The notes below the pieces were generated by a model. It was not told where the DNA came from and searched no databases. It saw nothing but the letters and a program-made list of their open reading frames with translations. A stretch of DNA of 54,607 nt, taken from positions 1 to 54,607 of the forward strand of contig JANXYN010000027.1 of the NCBI GenBank assembly GCA_025356035.1, in the 5' to 3' direction. A program made the position numbers and the translations under genes. This document shows positions 9,290-18,015 of this stretch, piece by piece. This DNA is from Geobacteraceae bacterium. GTDB taxonomy: Bacteria; Desulfobacterota; Desulfuromonadia; Geobacterales; Geobacteraceae. Positions within the stretch are counted from its first letter, which is position 1, and every line of letters begins with the position of its first letter.

Positions 9290-10543
9290 ATGCCACTAAG
9301 TGTATTGCTTGTGGAAGACTCGGCTGATGACGCGGACTTGCTGCTGCGTTCATTGTGCAAAGGCGGTTATGTACCAGCCTGGCTGCGAGTTGAAACTGCG
9401 GAGGCAATGGCGATTGCCCTCGCCGGGCAAAAATGGGATGTGATAATCGCCGATTACATTTTGCCGCGTTTTAGCGGGCTTGCCGCGTTACAACTGCTTC
9501 AGCAAACCGGGCTTGATCTGCCATTCATCATTGTTTCCGGGAAAGTTGGCGAAGAGCGAGCGGTGGAGGCCATGAGGGCTGGTGCCCATGATTTCCTGCT
9601 CAAGGAGCGTCTGGAGCGCCTTGTCCCTGCCATTCAGCGGGAACTGCATGAGGTGGAGGTCCGTCGGGAATGGGCACGGGCCGAGGAGGATTTGCGCAAT
9701 GCCAAGAGCAGGGCGGAAGAGGATAGGTCCAGGTGGGAATCAATTTTTGAAGCCATCGGTGACGGGATCAGCGTGCAGGACACCGATTTCAGGATCCTCT
9801 ACCAGAACCAGGCCCAGAAACAACTGATGGGGGAGCATGTGGGGGAGTACTGCTACCGTGCCTACCAGGGGCGAGAGACGGTGTGCGATGCCTGTCACCT
9901 AGTCCAGGCGTTCCGTGACGGCCTGATTTACAAGGTCGAAAGTAGTTCCCCTGCTGACTCCGGGAAGCCTACAGTCGAGATTACCGCTTCCCCCCTGCGG
10001 GACCAGGGAGGTATGATTGTCGGCGGCATTGAGGTGGTCAGGGATATTTCCGCGCGCAAGGAAGCGGAGGAGAAGATGCGCTATATGAGCAGCCATGACA
10101 TCCTTACCGGCCTCTATAACCGGGCGTACTTCGAGGAGGAGATGGCCAGGCTGGAACGGGGGAGGACCCAGGCGGTAAGCATCATCATGGCAGACATGGA
10201 TGGCCTGAAGGAGGTCAACGACAGCAGGGGGCACGCCGCTGGCGACCGGATGCTGCAGGAGGCGGCACGCATCTTCAAGTCGGTGTTTCGCGCCGAGGAT
10301 ATGGTGGCAAGGATCGGTGGCGATGAGTTTGCCGTTCTCCTCCCCGATAGTGATGCTGCGGCAGTCGCGATTATCATAGAGCGGATCAGGACCACGCTCG
10401 CCGCTCATAACGGCTCACCGAAAGAAGTTCCTCTCAGTCTGTCGTTTGGCGCCGCCACCGCGGAAAACGGCATGACTTTGGTTGAAGTGTTAAAGCTGGC
10501 GGATGAACGGATGTATCGAGCCAAATTCGCTCGCGCCGGCTGA
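9290..10543 (+). CDS. Response regulator with PAS and GGDEF domains (probable diguanylate cyclase)
   Basis: Domains in order: receiver (about 3-120, likely phospho-acceptor D55 in IADYILP, K105), a coiled linker, PAS (about 148-255) and GGDEF (about 270-415). The catalytic motif is intact as GGDEF (343-347), and an inhibitory-site motif RAED (334-337) sits exactly five residues before it, so synthesis of c-di-GMP with product feedback is expected. The PAS domain carries C188 and a CDAC motif (199-202), a possible redox or metal site. I start at ATG 9290 (MPLSVLLVED); the frame is open from 9212 but the extra residues are not receiver-like. No histidine kinase is adjacent, so this regulator is an orphan here. 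The 233 bases after it (10544-10776) hold no gene I can support. Confidence 0.88.
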   Translation: MPLSVLLVEDSADDADLLLRSLCKGGYVPAWLRVETAEAMAIALAGQKWDVIIADYILPRFSGLAALQLLQQTGLDLPFIIVSGKVGEERAVEAMRAGAHDFLLKERLERLVPAIQRELHEVEVRREWARAEEDLRNAKSRAEEDRSRWESIFEAIGDGISVQDTDFRILYQNQAQKQLMGEHVGEYCYRAYQGRETVCDACHLVQAFRDGLIYKVESSSPADSGKPTVEITASPLRDQGGMIVGGIEVVRDISARKEAEEKMRYMSSHDILTGLYNRAYFEEEMARLERGRTQAVSIIMADMDGLKEVNDSRGHAAGDRMLQEAARIFKSVFRAEDMVARIGGDEFAVLLPDSDAAAVAIIIERIRTTLAAHNGSPKEVPLSLSFGAATAENGMTLVEVLKLADERMYRAKFARAG

Positions 10544-10776
10544 AGATTGTCCCCACCGATCTACCTAAACGTCACCCGCCATTTTATCGGAATGTCTGCG
10601 GACTACGCAGCCACCCCCCACTGTCCCACCTTTGGTCTACGGCCAGTCAGAGACGCAATTCCCTTTTAGCAGCAGTTTCGGCCACGCCTGCCAACCCTGG
10701 TACTGAAAATTATGGCATGTGGGGCGACTGTTGTGGTATAAAATAAAGTTTCAAATTTCCTCAAAGGGGATGGAGC

Positions 10777-12129
10777 ATGAAGATATCAGTTATCGGCACC
10801 GGTTATGTGGGGTTGGTGGCCGGCACTTGTTTTGCCGAGAGTGGCAATAGTGTGGTCTGTGTTGATGTTGATCAGAGCAAGATCGACGGGCTTAAGCAGG
10901 GCGTAATCCCTATTTATGAGCCAGGCCTCAAGGAGCTGGTGCTGCGCAACAGTGAAGAAGGGAGGCTCACTTTTAGTACGGATCTGGCTGCCTCGATCAA
11001 GTCCTCTTTGATCAATTTTATCGCGGTTGGTACCCCGCCAGGGGAGGACGGCTCGGCCGACCTCAAGCATGTGCTGGCCGTGGCCCGGGAAATTGGCCGG
11101 CAGATGGAGAGCTATAAGATAATTGTTGATAAATCGACCGTGCCGGTCGGGACGGCGGACCGGGTGCGGGCGGCGGTAAAAGAAGAACTGGCCAAGCGCG
11201 GAGTCACTATCGAGTTCGATGTGGTGTCCAACCCCGAATTTCTCAAAGAGGGGGCCGCCCTCGATGATTTCATGAAGCCAGACCGGGTGGTGATCGGCAC
11301 CGACAATGTCCGCACCGCCGAGATCATGAAGGAGCTCTATGCACCATTCATGCGCAAGAGTAACCGGCTGATCATCATGGACATCAAGAGCGCTGAGATG
11401 ACTAAATATGCCGCCAATGCCATGCTTGCCACCAAAATCGCCTTTATCAACCAGATCGCCAACCTCTGCGAGCGGCTTGGGGCCGATGTGGCTGCAGTGC
11501 GCGAAGGGATCGGCTCCGATTCCCGGATCGGCTATGATTTTCTCTTCCCAGGAGTAGGTTATGGTGGTTCCTGCTTTCCCAAGGATGTGAAAGCCCTGGT
11601 CAAAACCGCCGAAGAGAATGGTTATGATTTTCTCTTACTGCGGGCGGTGGAAGCGGCCAATGAGCTGCAGAAAGAGGTTCTGACCGAAAAGATCGCCGCC
11701 TATTTCGCCCGGACCTCCCCGGAGCGGCCACTGGCTGGCAAGAATATTGCCATTTGGGGGCTTTCGTTCAAACCGCGCACCGACGACATGCGGGAAGCCC
11801 CATCGGTGGTGATCATCAACCGTCTGCTGGAGATGGGAGCAAAGGTCTCTGCCCATGATCCGGAAGCGATCCGGGAGGCGCAGAAGATCTTTGGCGATCG
11901 CATCAGTTACAGCCACAATCTTTACGAGATCCTGCCGGGAGCCGATGGCCTCGCCATCGTCACCGAGTGGAACGAATACCGCAACCCGGACTTTGATAAA
12001 ATCCGGGAGCTGATGAAACAGCCGCTCATCTTTGATGGCAGAAACCTGTATGAGCCACGCCGGATGCGTGATGCCGGTTTCGACTATTTCCCGATCGGCC
12101 GCAACGGTAAAACAATGCTGGAAGGGTAA
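10777..12129 (+). CDS. ugd: UDP-glucose 6-dehydrogenase
   Basis: Oxidises UDP-glucose twice to UDP-glucuronate using NAD. The Rossmann motif GTGYVGLVAG is at the N terminus, and the catalytic cysteine is C266 in GYGGSCFPKD. The length of 450 residues is normal. A strong ribosome site (GGGGATGGAG) precedes the ATG. It is followed 78 bases later by a UDP-glucuronate decarboxylase gene, so the pair most likely makes UDP-xylose, a sugar donor for surface polysaccharide. No glycosyltransferase cluster is next to them. Confidence 0.95.
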   Translation: MKISVIGTGYVGLVAGTCFAESGNSVVCVDVDQSKIDGLKQGVIPIYEPGLKELVLRNSEEGRLTFSTDLAASIKSSLINFIAVGTPPGEDGSADLKHVLAVAREIGRQMESYKIIVDKSTVPVGTADRVRAAVKEELAKRGVTIEFDVVSNPEFLKEGAALDDFMKPDRVVIGTDNVRTAEIMKELYAPFMRKSNRLIIMDIKSAEMTKYAANAMLATKIAFINQIANLCERLGADVAAVREGIGSDSRIGYDFLFPGVGYGGSCFPKDVKALVKTAEENGYDFLLLRAVEAANELQKEVLTEKIAAYFARTSPERPLAGKNIAIWGLSFKPRTDDMREAPSVVIINRLLEMGAKVSAHDPEAIREAQKIFGDRISYSHNLYEILPGADGLAIVTEWNEYRNPDFDKIRELMKQPLIFDGRNLYEPRRMRDAGFDYFPIGRNGKTMLEG

Positions 12130-12130
12130 A

Positions 12131-12193
12131 GAGGGGTGAGGAGTGAGGGGTGACTTTGAGCTTTTGAACCTCGAACTTGTGAACTTTGAACAA
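12131..12193. repeat. Heptamer-period repeat patch between ugd and the decarboxylase gene
   Basis: Begins with GAGGGGT, GAGGAGT, GAGGGGT (12131-12151) and continues with GAAC-containing units such as TTTGAAC, CTCGAAC, TTGTGAAC and TTTGAAC. The period is about seven although the words change. No protein is encoded. It resembles in design, not in sequence, the patches at 1525, 25937, 28301 and 53871. Confidence 0.5.
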
Positions 12194-12207
12194 AAAAGGG
12201 TTTAGTT

Positions 12208-13143
12208 ATGCGCATTCTGGTCACCGGCGGCGCCGGGTTCATAGGCTCCCATCTCTGCGAAAGGCTGCTCGGCGAAGGGCATGAAGTCCTCTGCCTCGAC
12301 AATTTTTTTACCGGCAGCAAAGGGAATATTGAGCCGCTTCTCGATCACCACCGGTTCGAGCTGATTCGCCACGATATAACCCAGCCGATTCTGCTCGAGG
12401 TGGAGCGGGTCTACAACCTGGCTTGTCCCGCCTCCCCTATCCATTACCAGTATAACCCGGTGAAGACCATCAAGACGAGCGTGCTCGGGACTATTCACAT
12501 GCTTGGCCTGGCCAAGCGGGTGCGGGCGAGGATCCTGCAGGCATCGACTTCGGAGGTTTACGGCGACCCCCAGGTTCATCCGCAGACCGAGAATTACTGG
12601 GGGCATGTCAATCCGATCGGGATCAGAAGCTGCTACGATGAGGGGAAACGGGTGGCTGAGACGCTGATGATGGATTATCACCGGCAAAACCAGGTGGATA
12701 TCCGTATCGTCCGTATCTTCAACACCTATGGCCCACGGATGGCTGTCAATGACGGCCGGGTGGTTTCCAATTTCATCGTTCAGGCGCTCCGTGGAGAGGA
12801 TCTTACGGTCTATGGCGATGGTAGCCAAACCCGCTCCTTCTGCTATGTGGACGATCTGGTCGAAGGGATGATCAGAATGATGGAACGTGAAGCGGTTACC
12901 GGCCCCCTGAATCTGGGGAATCCAGCCGAGACCTCCATTCTGGAATTTGCCCAGCGCATCATCGATCTTACCGGCTCAACGTCGCGGATTGTGTTTAAAC
13001 CCCTGCCGGCTGATGATCCGCAACAACGCCGTCCGGAGATCAGCATGGCCAGGGAAATGCTTGGCTGGCAACCTGACGTTCCCCTTGAAGCTGGCCTACG
13101 CAAGACGATCGACTATTTTACCGCGCTGCTGGCTCGGGGTTAG
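12208..13143 (+). CDS. UDP-glucuronate decarboxylase (UDP-xylose synthase), SDR family
   Basis: Extended short-chain dehydrogenase with the NAD-binding GGAGFIGS motif (7-14), the [10 protein letters not shown] segment and a YDEGKR catalytic Tyr-x-x-x-Lys. The stretch [18 protein letters not shown] is characteristic of UDP-xylose synthases and distinguishes it from the epimerases GalE and RmlB. It would convert UDP-glucuronate from Ugd to UDP-xylose. The length of 311 residues is normal for the soluble bacterial enzyme. It is followed 20 bases later by the ftsB-like gene. Confidence 0.9.
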   Translation: MRILVTGGAGFIGSHLCERLLGEGHEVLCLDNFFTGSKGNIEPLLDHHRFELIRHDITQPILLEVERVYNLACPASPIHYQYNPVKTIKTSVLGTIHMLGLAKRVRARILQASTSEVYGDPQVHPQTENYWGHVNPIGIRSCYDEGKRVAETLMMDYHRQNQVDIRIVRIFNTYGPRMAVNDGRVVSNFIVQALRGEDLTVYGDGSQTRSFCYVDDLVEGMIRMMEREAVTGPLNLGNPAETSILEFAQRIIDLTGSTSRIVFKPLPADDPQQRRPEISMAREMLGWQPDVPLEAGLRKTIDYFTALLARG

Positions 13144-13163
13144 CCGCACCTTCCGGAGAGCGT

Positions 13164-13493
13164 ATGAAAAAGAAGATGTATCTCATTCCCGCCGGCGGGA
13201 TCCTGTTTATCCTTTTCTTTACCATTTTCGGCGAGCGGGGACTGCTGAGGATCTACCAGCTGAATCGGGAAAAACAGGTGATGCAGAAACGTTTGGAAGA
13301 GTTGCACGTCGAAAATGATCAGCTGAAAAGGGAGCTAGAGGCACTCAAGTCTGACCGGCGCTACCTGGAGAGCATCGCGCGGAAGGATTTCGGGCTGGTG
13401 AAGAAGAACGAGACCATCTACCAGTTCCCTTCGACCGACAAACCGATCGGGAATGATGCATCGAAAATGCAGGATAAGAAACGGACGGAGTAA
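13164..13493 (+). CDS. ftsB: FtsB/DivIC-family cell division protein
   Basis: A 109-residue bitopic membrane protein with one N-terminal transmembrane segment (about 5-23). A coiled coil follows (about 30-66: REKQVMQKRLEELHVEN and on), then the short ARKDFGLVKKNETIYQF motif typical of the family. It would join FtsL and FtsQ in the divisome in the periplasm. CGGAGAG precedes the ATG. It lies two bases before the next small gene. In many bacteria ftsB sits beside eno; here it is beside argS. Confidence 0.85.
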   Translation: MKKKMYLIPAGGILFILFFTIFGERGLLRIYQLNREKQVMQKRLEELHVENDQLKRELEALKSDRRYLESIARKDFGLVKKNETIYQFPSTDKPIGNDASKMQDKKRTE

Positions 13494-13495
13494 CT

Positions 13496-13681
13496 ATGAA
13501 CACCAGCAGCAGACAGTTCTGCGCCATCTGTGCCTGGCGGGAGAACTGCGCCAAGAAATTCTGTGTGCCCGATGGCGGGGCGCATTGCCCGGATTATAGC
13601 CGGGACATTTCGATCAAGGATGACCGGGTCGCTGAAGCAGGGCAAAGCAAGGATACAAGCGGCGATCGGGAGGAACAATGA
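13496..13681 (+). CDS. Small cysteine-rich hypothetical protein
   Basis: Sixty-one residues with five cysteines in the N-terminal half: [15 protein letters not shown] and AHCPDYSRD, spaced C-x2-C-x5-C-x4-C-x6-C. No signal peptide or membrane segment is seen. The start codon is two bases after the ftsB stop, and its stop overlaps the argS start as ATGA, so it is translationally coupled on both sides. That context supports a real gene. A metal-binding role is plausible from the cysteines but not shown; I do not recognise the family with confidence. Confidence 0.65.
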   Translation: MNTSSRQFCAICAWRENCAKKFCVPDGGAHCPDYSRDISIKDDRVAEAGQSKDTSGDREEQ

Positions 13682-15360
13682 AAGAGCTGGTGCGGGAACT
13701 GGTCAGGAAAAGTCTGGAGCAGGCCTATGCAAAAGGCGAGTTGGCATCCGGGCAATTTCCGGCAGTCGTCGTCGAGACCCCTGCCCACGCCGAGCATGGC
13801 GATTTCGCCAGTAACGTTGCCATGCAGCTGGCGAAGCTGGAGAAGAAGTCTCCCCGTGTGGTGGCGGAAATTCTCGTCCAGCATCTTGCTGCTGCCGACA
13901 CTTTTGATAAGGTGGAGATTGCCGGTCCCGGTTTCATTAATTTCTACCTGAAGGGAGCCCTCTGGCGACAAGCCCTGGGGGAGATCGACCGGGTCGGGGC
14001 TGAGTACGGCAAAAGCCGGATCGGCAATGGTGAAAAAGTACAGGTGGAATTTGTCAGTGCCAACCCGACTGGGCCGTTGCACATTGGCCATGGACGGGGA
14101 GCGGCCATAGGCGATTCCCTCTGTCGACTTCTTGACGCCACCGGCTGGGATGTATCCCGGGAGTTCTATTACAATGACGCCGGTCAGCAGATAGCCAACC
14201 TGGCCCGGTCGGTGCAGGCCCGTTGTCTCGGCATCGAGCCGGACGATCCAAGCTGGCCGGCCGACGGCTACCAGGGAGAGTACATCAAGGATCTGGCCCG
14301 ATGCTATCTGGCGGGTGAGACAGCCGATGCCGGTGACCAGCACGTCACAGCAGCTCGGGATGCGCACGACCTCGAGGCGATTCGCCATTTTGCCGTAGCC
14401 TATCTGCGGCGCGAGCAGGACCAAGATCTGGAAGCCTTCGACGTCCGGTTCGACGTCTATTATCTTGAGTCAAGCCTCTATGCCGATGGCCGCGTCGCCG
14501 AAGTGGTCAAGCGCCTTATGGACAATGGCCATACCTATGAACAGGACGGCGCCCTCTGGCTGCGTACCACCGCCTTTGGCGACGACAAGGACCGGGTTAT
14601 GCGCAAGGCGGATGGGAGCTATACCTACTTCGTCCCGGATATTGCCTACCACCTGACCAAGTGGGAGCGCGGCTTCATCAGGGTCATCAACGAGCAGGGG
14701 GCCGATCACCACAGCACCATCACCCGGGTGCGTGCCGGTCTGCAGGCGCTCGACCTGGGGATTCCACAGGGGTGGCCCGAGTATGTCCTGCACCAGATGG
14801 TGACGGTCATGCGCGGTGGCGAGGAAGTTAAGATCTCCAAGCGTGCCGGCAGCTATGTCACGTTGCGGGATCTGATTGACGAGGTGGGACGTGACGCCAC
14901 CCGTTTTTTCTTTGTCATGCGCAAGCCGGATTCCCAGCTCGTCTTCGATATCGATCTGGCCAAGCAGCAGACACTCGACAATCCGGTCTACTACGTCCAG
15001 TATGCCCATGCGCGGATCTGCAGTATCTTCGAGAATGCACGGGAGAAGGGGCTGGTACCGGCAAATCTCGCTTCAGTCCCGCTGGACCGGCTTGAGACAA
15101 CCGAGGAGATGCTGCTGATCAAGGCGCTCGCCTCGTTCCCGGAGGTGGTGGAAGGGAGCGCCCTGAATTTTGAGCCCCACCGGATCACTAATTATCTGCA
15201 AGAGCTGGCCGGTCTGTTTCACAGTTTTTACAACAAAAACCGGGTCGTCACCGAAGAGCCGGCCTTGACGGCGGCGCGCCTCTTTCTGCTGAAATGCGTG
15301 GCCCAGACTGTGCGCAACGGCCTGGCCATGTTGGGGATTGCAGCGCCGGAGCGTATGTAA
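13678..15360 (+). CDS. argS: Arginyl-tRNA synthetase
   Basis: Class I synthetase that charges tRNA-Arg. The HIGH motif is intact (135-138, in [10 protein letters not shown]), and the KMSK-like loop is KISK (385-388). The additional N-terminal ArgS domain and C-terminal DALR anticodon-binding domain are present, ending in [11 protein letters not shown]-like residues. The length of 560 residues is normal. The ATG overlaps the stop of the preceding Cys-rich ORF. Confidence 0.96.
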   Translation: MKELVRELVRKSLEQAYAKGELASGQFPAVVVETPAHAEHGDFASNVAMQLAKLEKKSPRVVAEILVQHLAAADTFDKVEIAGPGFINFYLKGALWRQALGEIDRVGAEYGKSRIGNGEKVQVEFVSANPTGPLHIGHGRGAAIGDSLCRLLDATGWDVSREFYYNDAGQQIANLARSVQARCLGIEPDDPSWPADGYQGEYIKDLARCYLAGETADAGDQHVTAARDAHDLEAIRHFAVAYLRREQDQDLEAFDVRFDVYYLESSLYADGRVAEVVKRLMDNGHTYEQDGALWLRTTAFGDDKDRVMRKADGSYTYFVPDIAYHLTKWERGFIRVINEQGADHHSTITRVRAGLQALDLGIPQGWPEYVLHQMVTVMRGGEEVKISKRAGSYVTLRDLIDEVGRDATRFFFVMRKPDSQLVFDIDLAKQQTLDNPVYYVQYAHARICSIFENAREKGLVPANLASVPLDRLETTEEMLLIKALASFPEVVEGSALNFEPHRITNYLQELAGLFHSFYNKNRVVTEEPALTAARLFLLKCVAQTVRNGLAMLGIAAPERM

Positions 15361-15375
15361 GAGGAAGATGCAGCC

Positions 15376-16044
15376 ATGGTTCAAGATTACCGGGAACGCA
15401 AGGTTGGGAAAAACCTTCCGCGAAAAGGGGATGGCTGGCGCCGGCAAGCTCACCTGCCGCTGACGGTTCTGCTGGCCTTTGTGCTCGGGATTGCTGCCGG
15501 TTGGGTTCTGTTCAGGCATGGCGCGCAACGAGCGGGAGCCGGCCCGGGAGCCAAGGCTGAGTCGGCAGCTCCGCCTGCAGTAGCTCAACCGCCGGTCGCT
15601 GACGGTGCCGGGGACAAGGGGAAGGACCCCCCCATGACCTTTTATTATACGTTGCCGAAGGGGGAGAATCCCCCGCTTGGCAGTGGCATCAATTCGCCGA
15701 GACGTGAGGAGCGTGGGGGCATCAAGGGAGCGGCTCCGCTGGGTGTATCGGTGCCGGTAAAGTCCACTCAGCCGCAGCGCCCAGCCGCAACTGGCGAGGC
15801 GAGCAAGGCGCATCCAGCAAAGGGTCGCTATTGTGTGCAGGTAGCCTCCTATCAGCACAAAAAGGAAGCAGAGCTGGTAAAGGCCCGGCTTGCAGCCAGC
15901 GGTTTCGACGCCTATATCGTGGAGTCAAACGTCCCTGATAAGGGAGTAAGGTTCCGGGTGAGGATCGGGAGAAGTCTTGATCTCTCCACGGCAACCGGCC
16001 TGGCTGCAAAGGCGGCTAAGGGGGCAATGGTCGTGCCAGAGTAA
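15376..16044 (+). CDS. SPOR-domain membrane protein
   Basis: A short cytoplasmic N terminus, one transmembrane helix (about 28-48, LTVLLAFVLGIAAGWVLF), a Pro/Ala/Gly-rich periplasmic linker and a C-terminal SPOR domain (about 152-222, GRYCVQVASYQHKKEAELVK onward). SPOR domains bind denuded glycan strands at the septum, so a role in division or peptidoglycan remodelling is expected. It follows argS by 15 bases with AGAGGAAG upstream and probably ends the ftsB-argS transcript, although no clear terminator follows before the tRNA promoter at 16127. Confidence 0.85.
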   Translation: MVQDYRERKVGKNLPRKGDGWRRQAHLPLTVLLAFVLGIAAGWVLFRHGAQRAGAGPGAKAESAAPPAVAQPPVADGAGDKGKDPPMTFYYTLPKGENPPLGSGINSPRREERGGIKGAAPLGVSVPVKSTQPQRPAATGEASKAHPAKGRYCVQVASYQHKKEAELVKARLAASGFDAYIVESNVPDKGVRFRVRIGRSLDLSTATGLAAKAAKGAMVVPE

Positions 16045-16126
16045 CCGGGTGAGCGCTTTTGACGAGATTGGCAGGGGAGCTTCCCTTTAGTCGGGCCAGA
16101 AAAAAATGGCCAGCAGTAAATTTTGT

Positions 16127-16156
16127 TTGACATTCTGCTGCCGCCGATGGTATAAA
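16127..16156 (+). promoter_or_regulatory. Sigma-70 promoter of tRNA-fMet
   Basis: TTGACA (16127-16132), an 18-base spacer and TATAAA (16151-16156), ending 16 bases before the mature tRNA 5' end. Confidence 0.75.
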
Positions 16157-16172
16157 TACCAAGTTAACTTGT

Positions 16173-16249
<77 letters not shown>

Positions 16250-16259
16250 ATCAACAATA

Positions 16260-16288
16260 CCTCTTTGGCGCTGCCAAGGAGGTTTTTT
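16260..16288 (+). terminator. Rho-independent terminator of tRNA-fMet
   Basis: CCTCTTTGGC (16260-16269) pairs with GCCAAGGAGG (16273-16282) around a three-base loop, with one G-T pair, followed by six T. The same bases appear to carry the -35 box of the next tRNA promoter. Confidence 0.85.
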
Positions 16289-16293
16289 ATAAA
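16265..16293 (+). promoter_or_regulatory. Candidate promoter of tRNA-Met inside the terminator
   Basis: TTGGCG (16265-16270), a 17-base spacer and TATAAA (16288-16293). The -35 box is in the left arm of the upstream terminator stem, and the -10 box uses its last T. It would start RNA about 20 bases before tRNA-Met. Confidence 0.5.
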
Positions 16294-16318
16294 TGTAACG
16301 GTGGATCGTCAGATTTCT

Positions 16319-16395
16319 GGCGGTGTAGCTCAGCTGGTTAGAGCACACGGCTCATATCCGTGTTGTCCGGGGTTCGAGTCCCTGCACCGCCACCA
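16319..16395 (+). tRNA. tRNA-Met (CAT), elongator
   Basis: A 77-base cloverleaf with acceptor GGCGGTG/CACCGCC, encoded CCA and a CTCATAT anticodon loop. It lacks the initiator marks. A CAT anticodon can also belong to tRNA-Ile whose C34 is modified by TilS. The overall sequence looks like elongator Met, but the tilS gene next door is a reminder that the isotype should be confirmed. Confidence 0.88.
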
Positions 16396-16405
16396 AACAA
16401 CAGGA

Positions 16406-16435
16406 CCCCTCTTTCTCCAGAAGAGGGGTTTTTTT
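16406..16435 (+). terminator. Rho-independent terminator of tRNA-Met
   Basis: CCCCTCTT (16406-16413) pairs with AAGAGGGG (16421-16428), followed by seven T. Confidence 0.9.
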
Positions 16436-16493
16436 GTATCCGGATGCTGGTAAGGCGAAACTTGATAGGCTTGCTAATTGCAAAGGGTGCCAT

Positions 16494-17879
16494 GTGCTGA
16501 ACAGGGTGCGGAGATACATTGCGGAGCATCGCCTGCTTGCCTTTGGTGATAGGGTAGTTGTGGCGGTTTCCGGAGGGGCGGATTCGGTGGCACTCCTCGA
16601 TCTGCTGGCCAACCTTGCCGAGCTCAATCTTTCGCTGGTTGTTGCGCACCTAAACCATAGACTCCGCGCCGGAGAGGCCGATGCCGATGCGGCATTTGTC
16701 AAAGAGCTGACTGGGCGTTACGGAGTTTTGGCGGAGATTGGCACAACAGATGTGCGAAAACTGGCCAAGGAGCGGCGTCTTTCCCTGGAAGATGCTGGCC
16801 GGGCTGCCCGGTATACCTTTTTTGCAGAAGTTGCCAGCCGATTCCAGGCAAACCGGATCGCTCTCGGCCATCATGCCGACGATCAAGCCGAGACCGTGTT
16901 GATGCGCATTTTACGCGGGGCTGGCACCAGCGGGCTTGCCGGCATGGCGCCGCAAACTGCAGGAGGTAAATATATCCGGCCGTTGCTCGGCGTGAGCAGG
17001 CGGGAGCTGGAAGAATATCTTGCAACACAGGGGCTTTCGTGGCGGACTGACAGCAGCAATGCAGATCCGCAGTTCCTCCGCAACCGGATCCGTCATGAAC
17101 TCCTGCCGCAGCTGGCGACGTATAATCCTGCCATCTCAGCCAGGCTGGTGGCCACTGCGCAAATAGCGGCCGCTGATGAAGCTTTGCTGCAGACTGTCAC
17201 GAACCAGGCCTTTGAACGTCTTGCCACGTTGGGCGAAGCCGTGGTCACCATGGATATAGCCAAACTAAGAACTGAGCCTGACGGTCTCCGTCTGCGTCTT
17301 TACCGGCGCGCTCTGAAACAGGTAAAAGGTGATCTGGAGCGGATCAATTTTCACCATTTGCTGGAGATTGACGCAGCTCTAGTTTCCCCGCGGCCCCACC
17401 TGACCCTGGTGTTGCCCGATGGTCTGTTGATCAGGCGGTGCTATGCCGAGCTCTGCTTCAGCTTGGCGGCGGTTGGGGAGATCGACGCCTCTTACGAGCT
17501 TGTGATCGGAGGGGCTGGATCGTACCCTCTCCCTGGCGGTGGAGTGTTGCAGGTGGCACTGGGTCGGGCGCCGGCCGATTGGGCAGGAACCACTCGGGAG
17601 CAAGCCTTCTTTGACTTGGATCTGGCGCCGTTTCCCTGGTGCGTCAGGACTTTCCGCCCTGGCGACCGCCTTGTGCCACTTGGCATGACCGGCCGGAAAA
17701 AAGTCAAGGAGCTGTTTATCGATGAGAAGATTCCGCTCTCCACCCGCCGCCGAGTGCCGATGTTGTTCGCCAATGGGGAACTGATCTGGGTCTGCGGCAT
17801 CCGAGTGGCGAATGGGGCAAGCGTTACGGCCCGGACAAAAACGGTCGCAGCGGTGGAGATCGCTGGTTTTACACCGTAA
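16494..17879 (+). CDS. tilS: tRNA(Ile)-lysidine synthase
   Basis: Adds lysine to C34 of the CAT-anticodon tRNA-Ile so that it reads AUA. The PP-loop ATP-binding motif SGGADS is at 26-31, followed by [19 protein letters not shown]. The middle substrate-binding domain and the C-terminal TilS-C domain ([14 protein letters not shown]...[13 protein letters not shown]) are present. I start at GTG 16494 with AAAGGG eight bases upstream, giving 461 residues. The frame is open from 16434, but that ATG lies in the T-tract of the tRNA terminator and is unlikely. The ftsH gene follows, as it does in many bacteria. Confidence 0.94.
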   Translation: MLNRVRRYIAEHRLLAFGDRVVVAVSGGADSVALLDLLANLAELNLSLVVAHLNHRLRAGEADADAAFVKELTGRYGVLAEIGTTDVRKLAKERRLSLEDAGRAARYTFFAEVASRFQANRIALGHHADDQAETVLMRILRGAGTSGLAGMAPQTAGGKYIRPLLGVSRRELEEYLATQGLSWRTDSSNADPQFLRNRIRHELLPQLATYNPAISARLVATAQIAAADEALLQTVTNQAFERLATLGEAVVTMDIAKLRTEPDGLRLRLYRRALKQVKGDLERINFHHLLEIDAALVSPRPHLTLVLPDGLLIRRCYAELCFSLAAVGEIDASYELVIGGAGSYPLPGGGVLQVALGRAPADWAGTTREQAFFDLDLAPFPWCVRTFRPGDRLVPLGMTGRKKVKELFIDEKIPLSTRRRVPMLFANGELIWVCGIRVANGASVTARTKTVAAVEIAGFTP

Positions 17880-18015
17880 ATTAACTTGTAACTGGCGACG
17901 CTTTTGTGATAATTTAACAAACTTCCTGCAACTATACTATACACGGCATTTATTCAGCCAAGCCGGCGGCACATCCAGATTGGTGCCTGTCGTGCTCAAA
18001 TACATGGGGGTAACC

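Noticed and set aside
10644-10665. GACGCAA word suggesting a GEMM-type (c-di-GMP) riboswitch upstream of ugd
   Set aside because: The partner GGCAAACC element and the P1-P2 pairing are missing.
10715-10735. Possible sigma-54 site (TGGCAT...) upstream of ugd
   Set aside because: The GG to GC spacing is not ten bases, so the -24/-12 rule fails.
16319-16395. tRNA-Ile (CAT) as the identity of the second CAT tRNA
   Set aside because: Overall sequence fits elongator Met better; kept as a stated alternative because TilS is encoded next to it.
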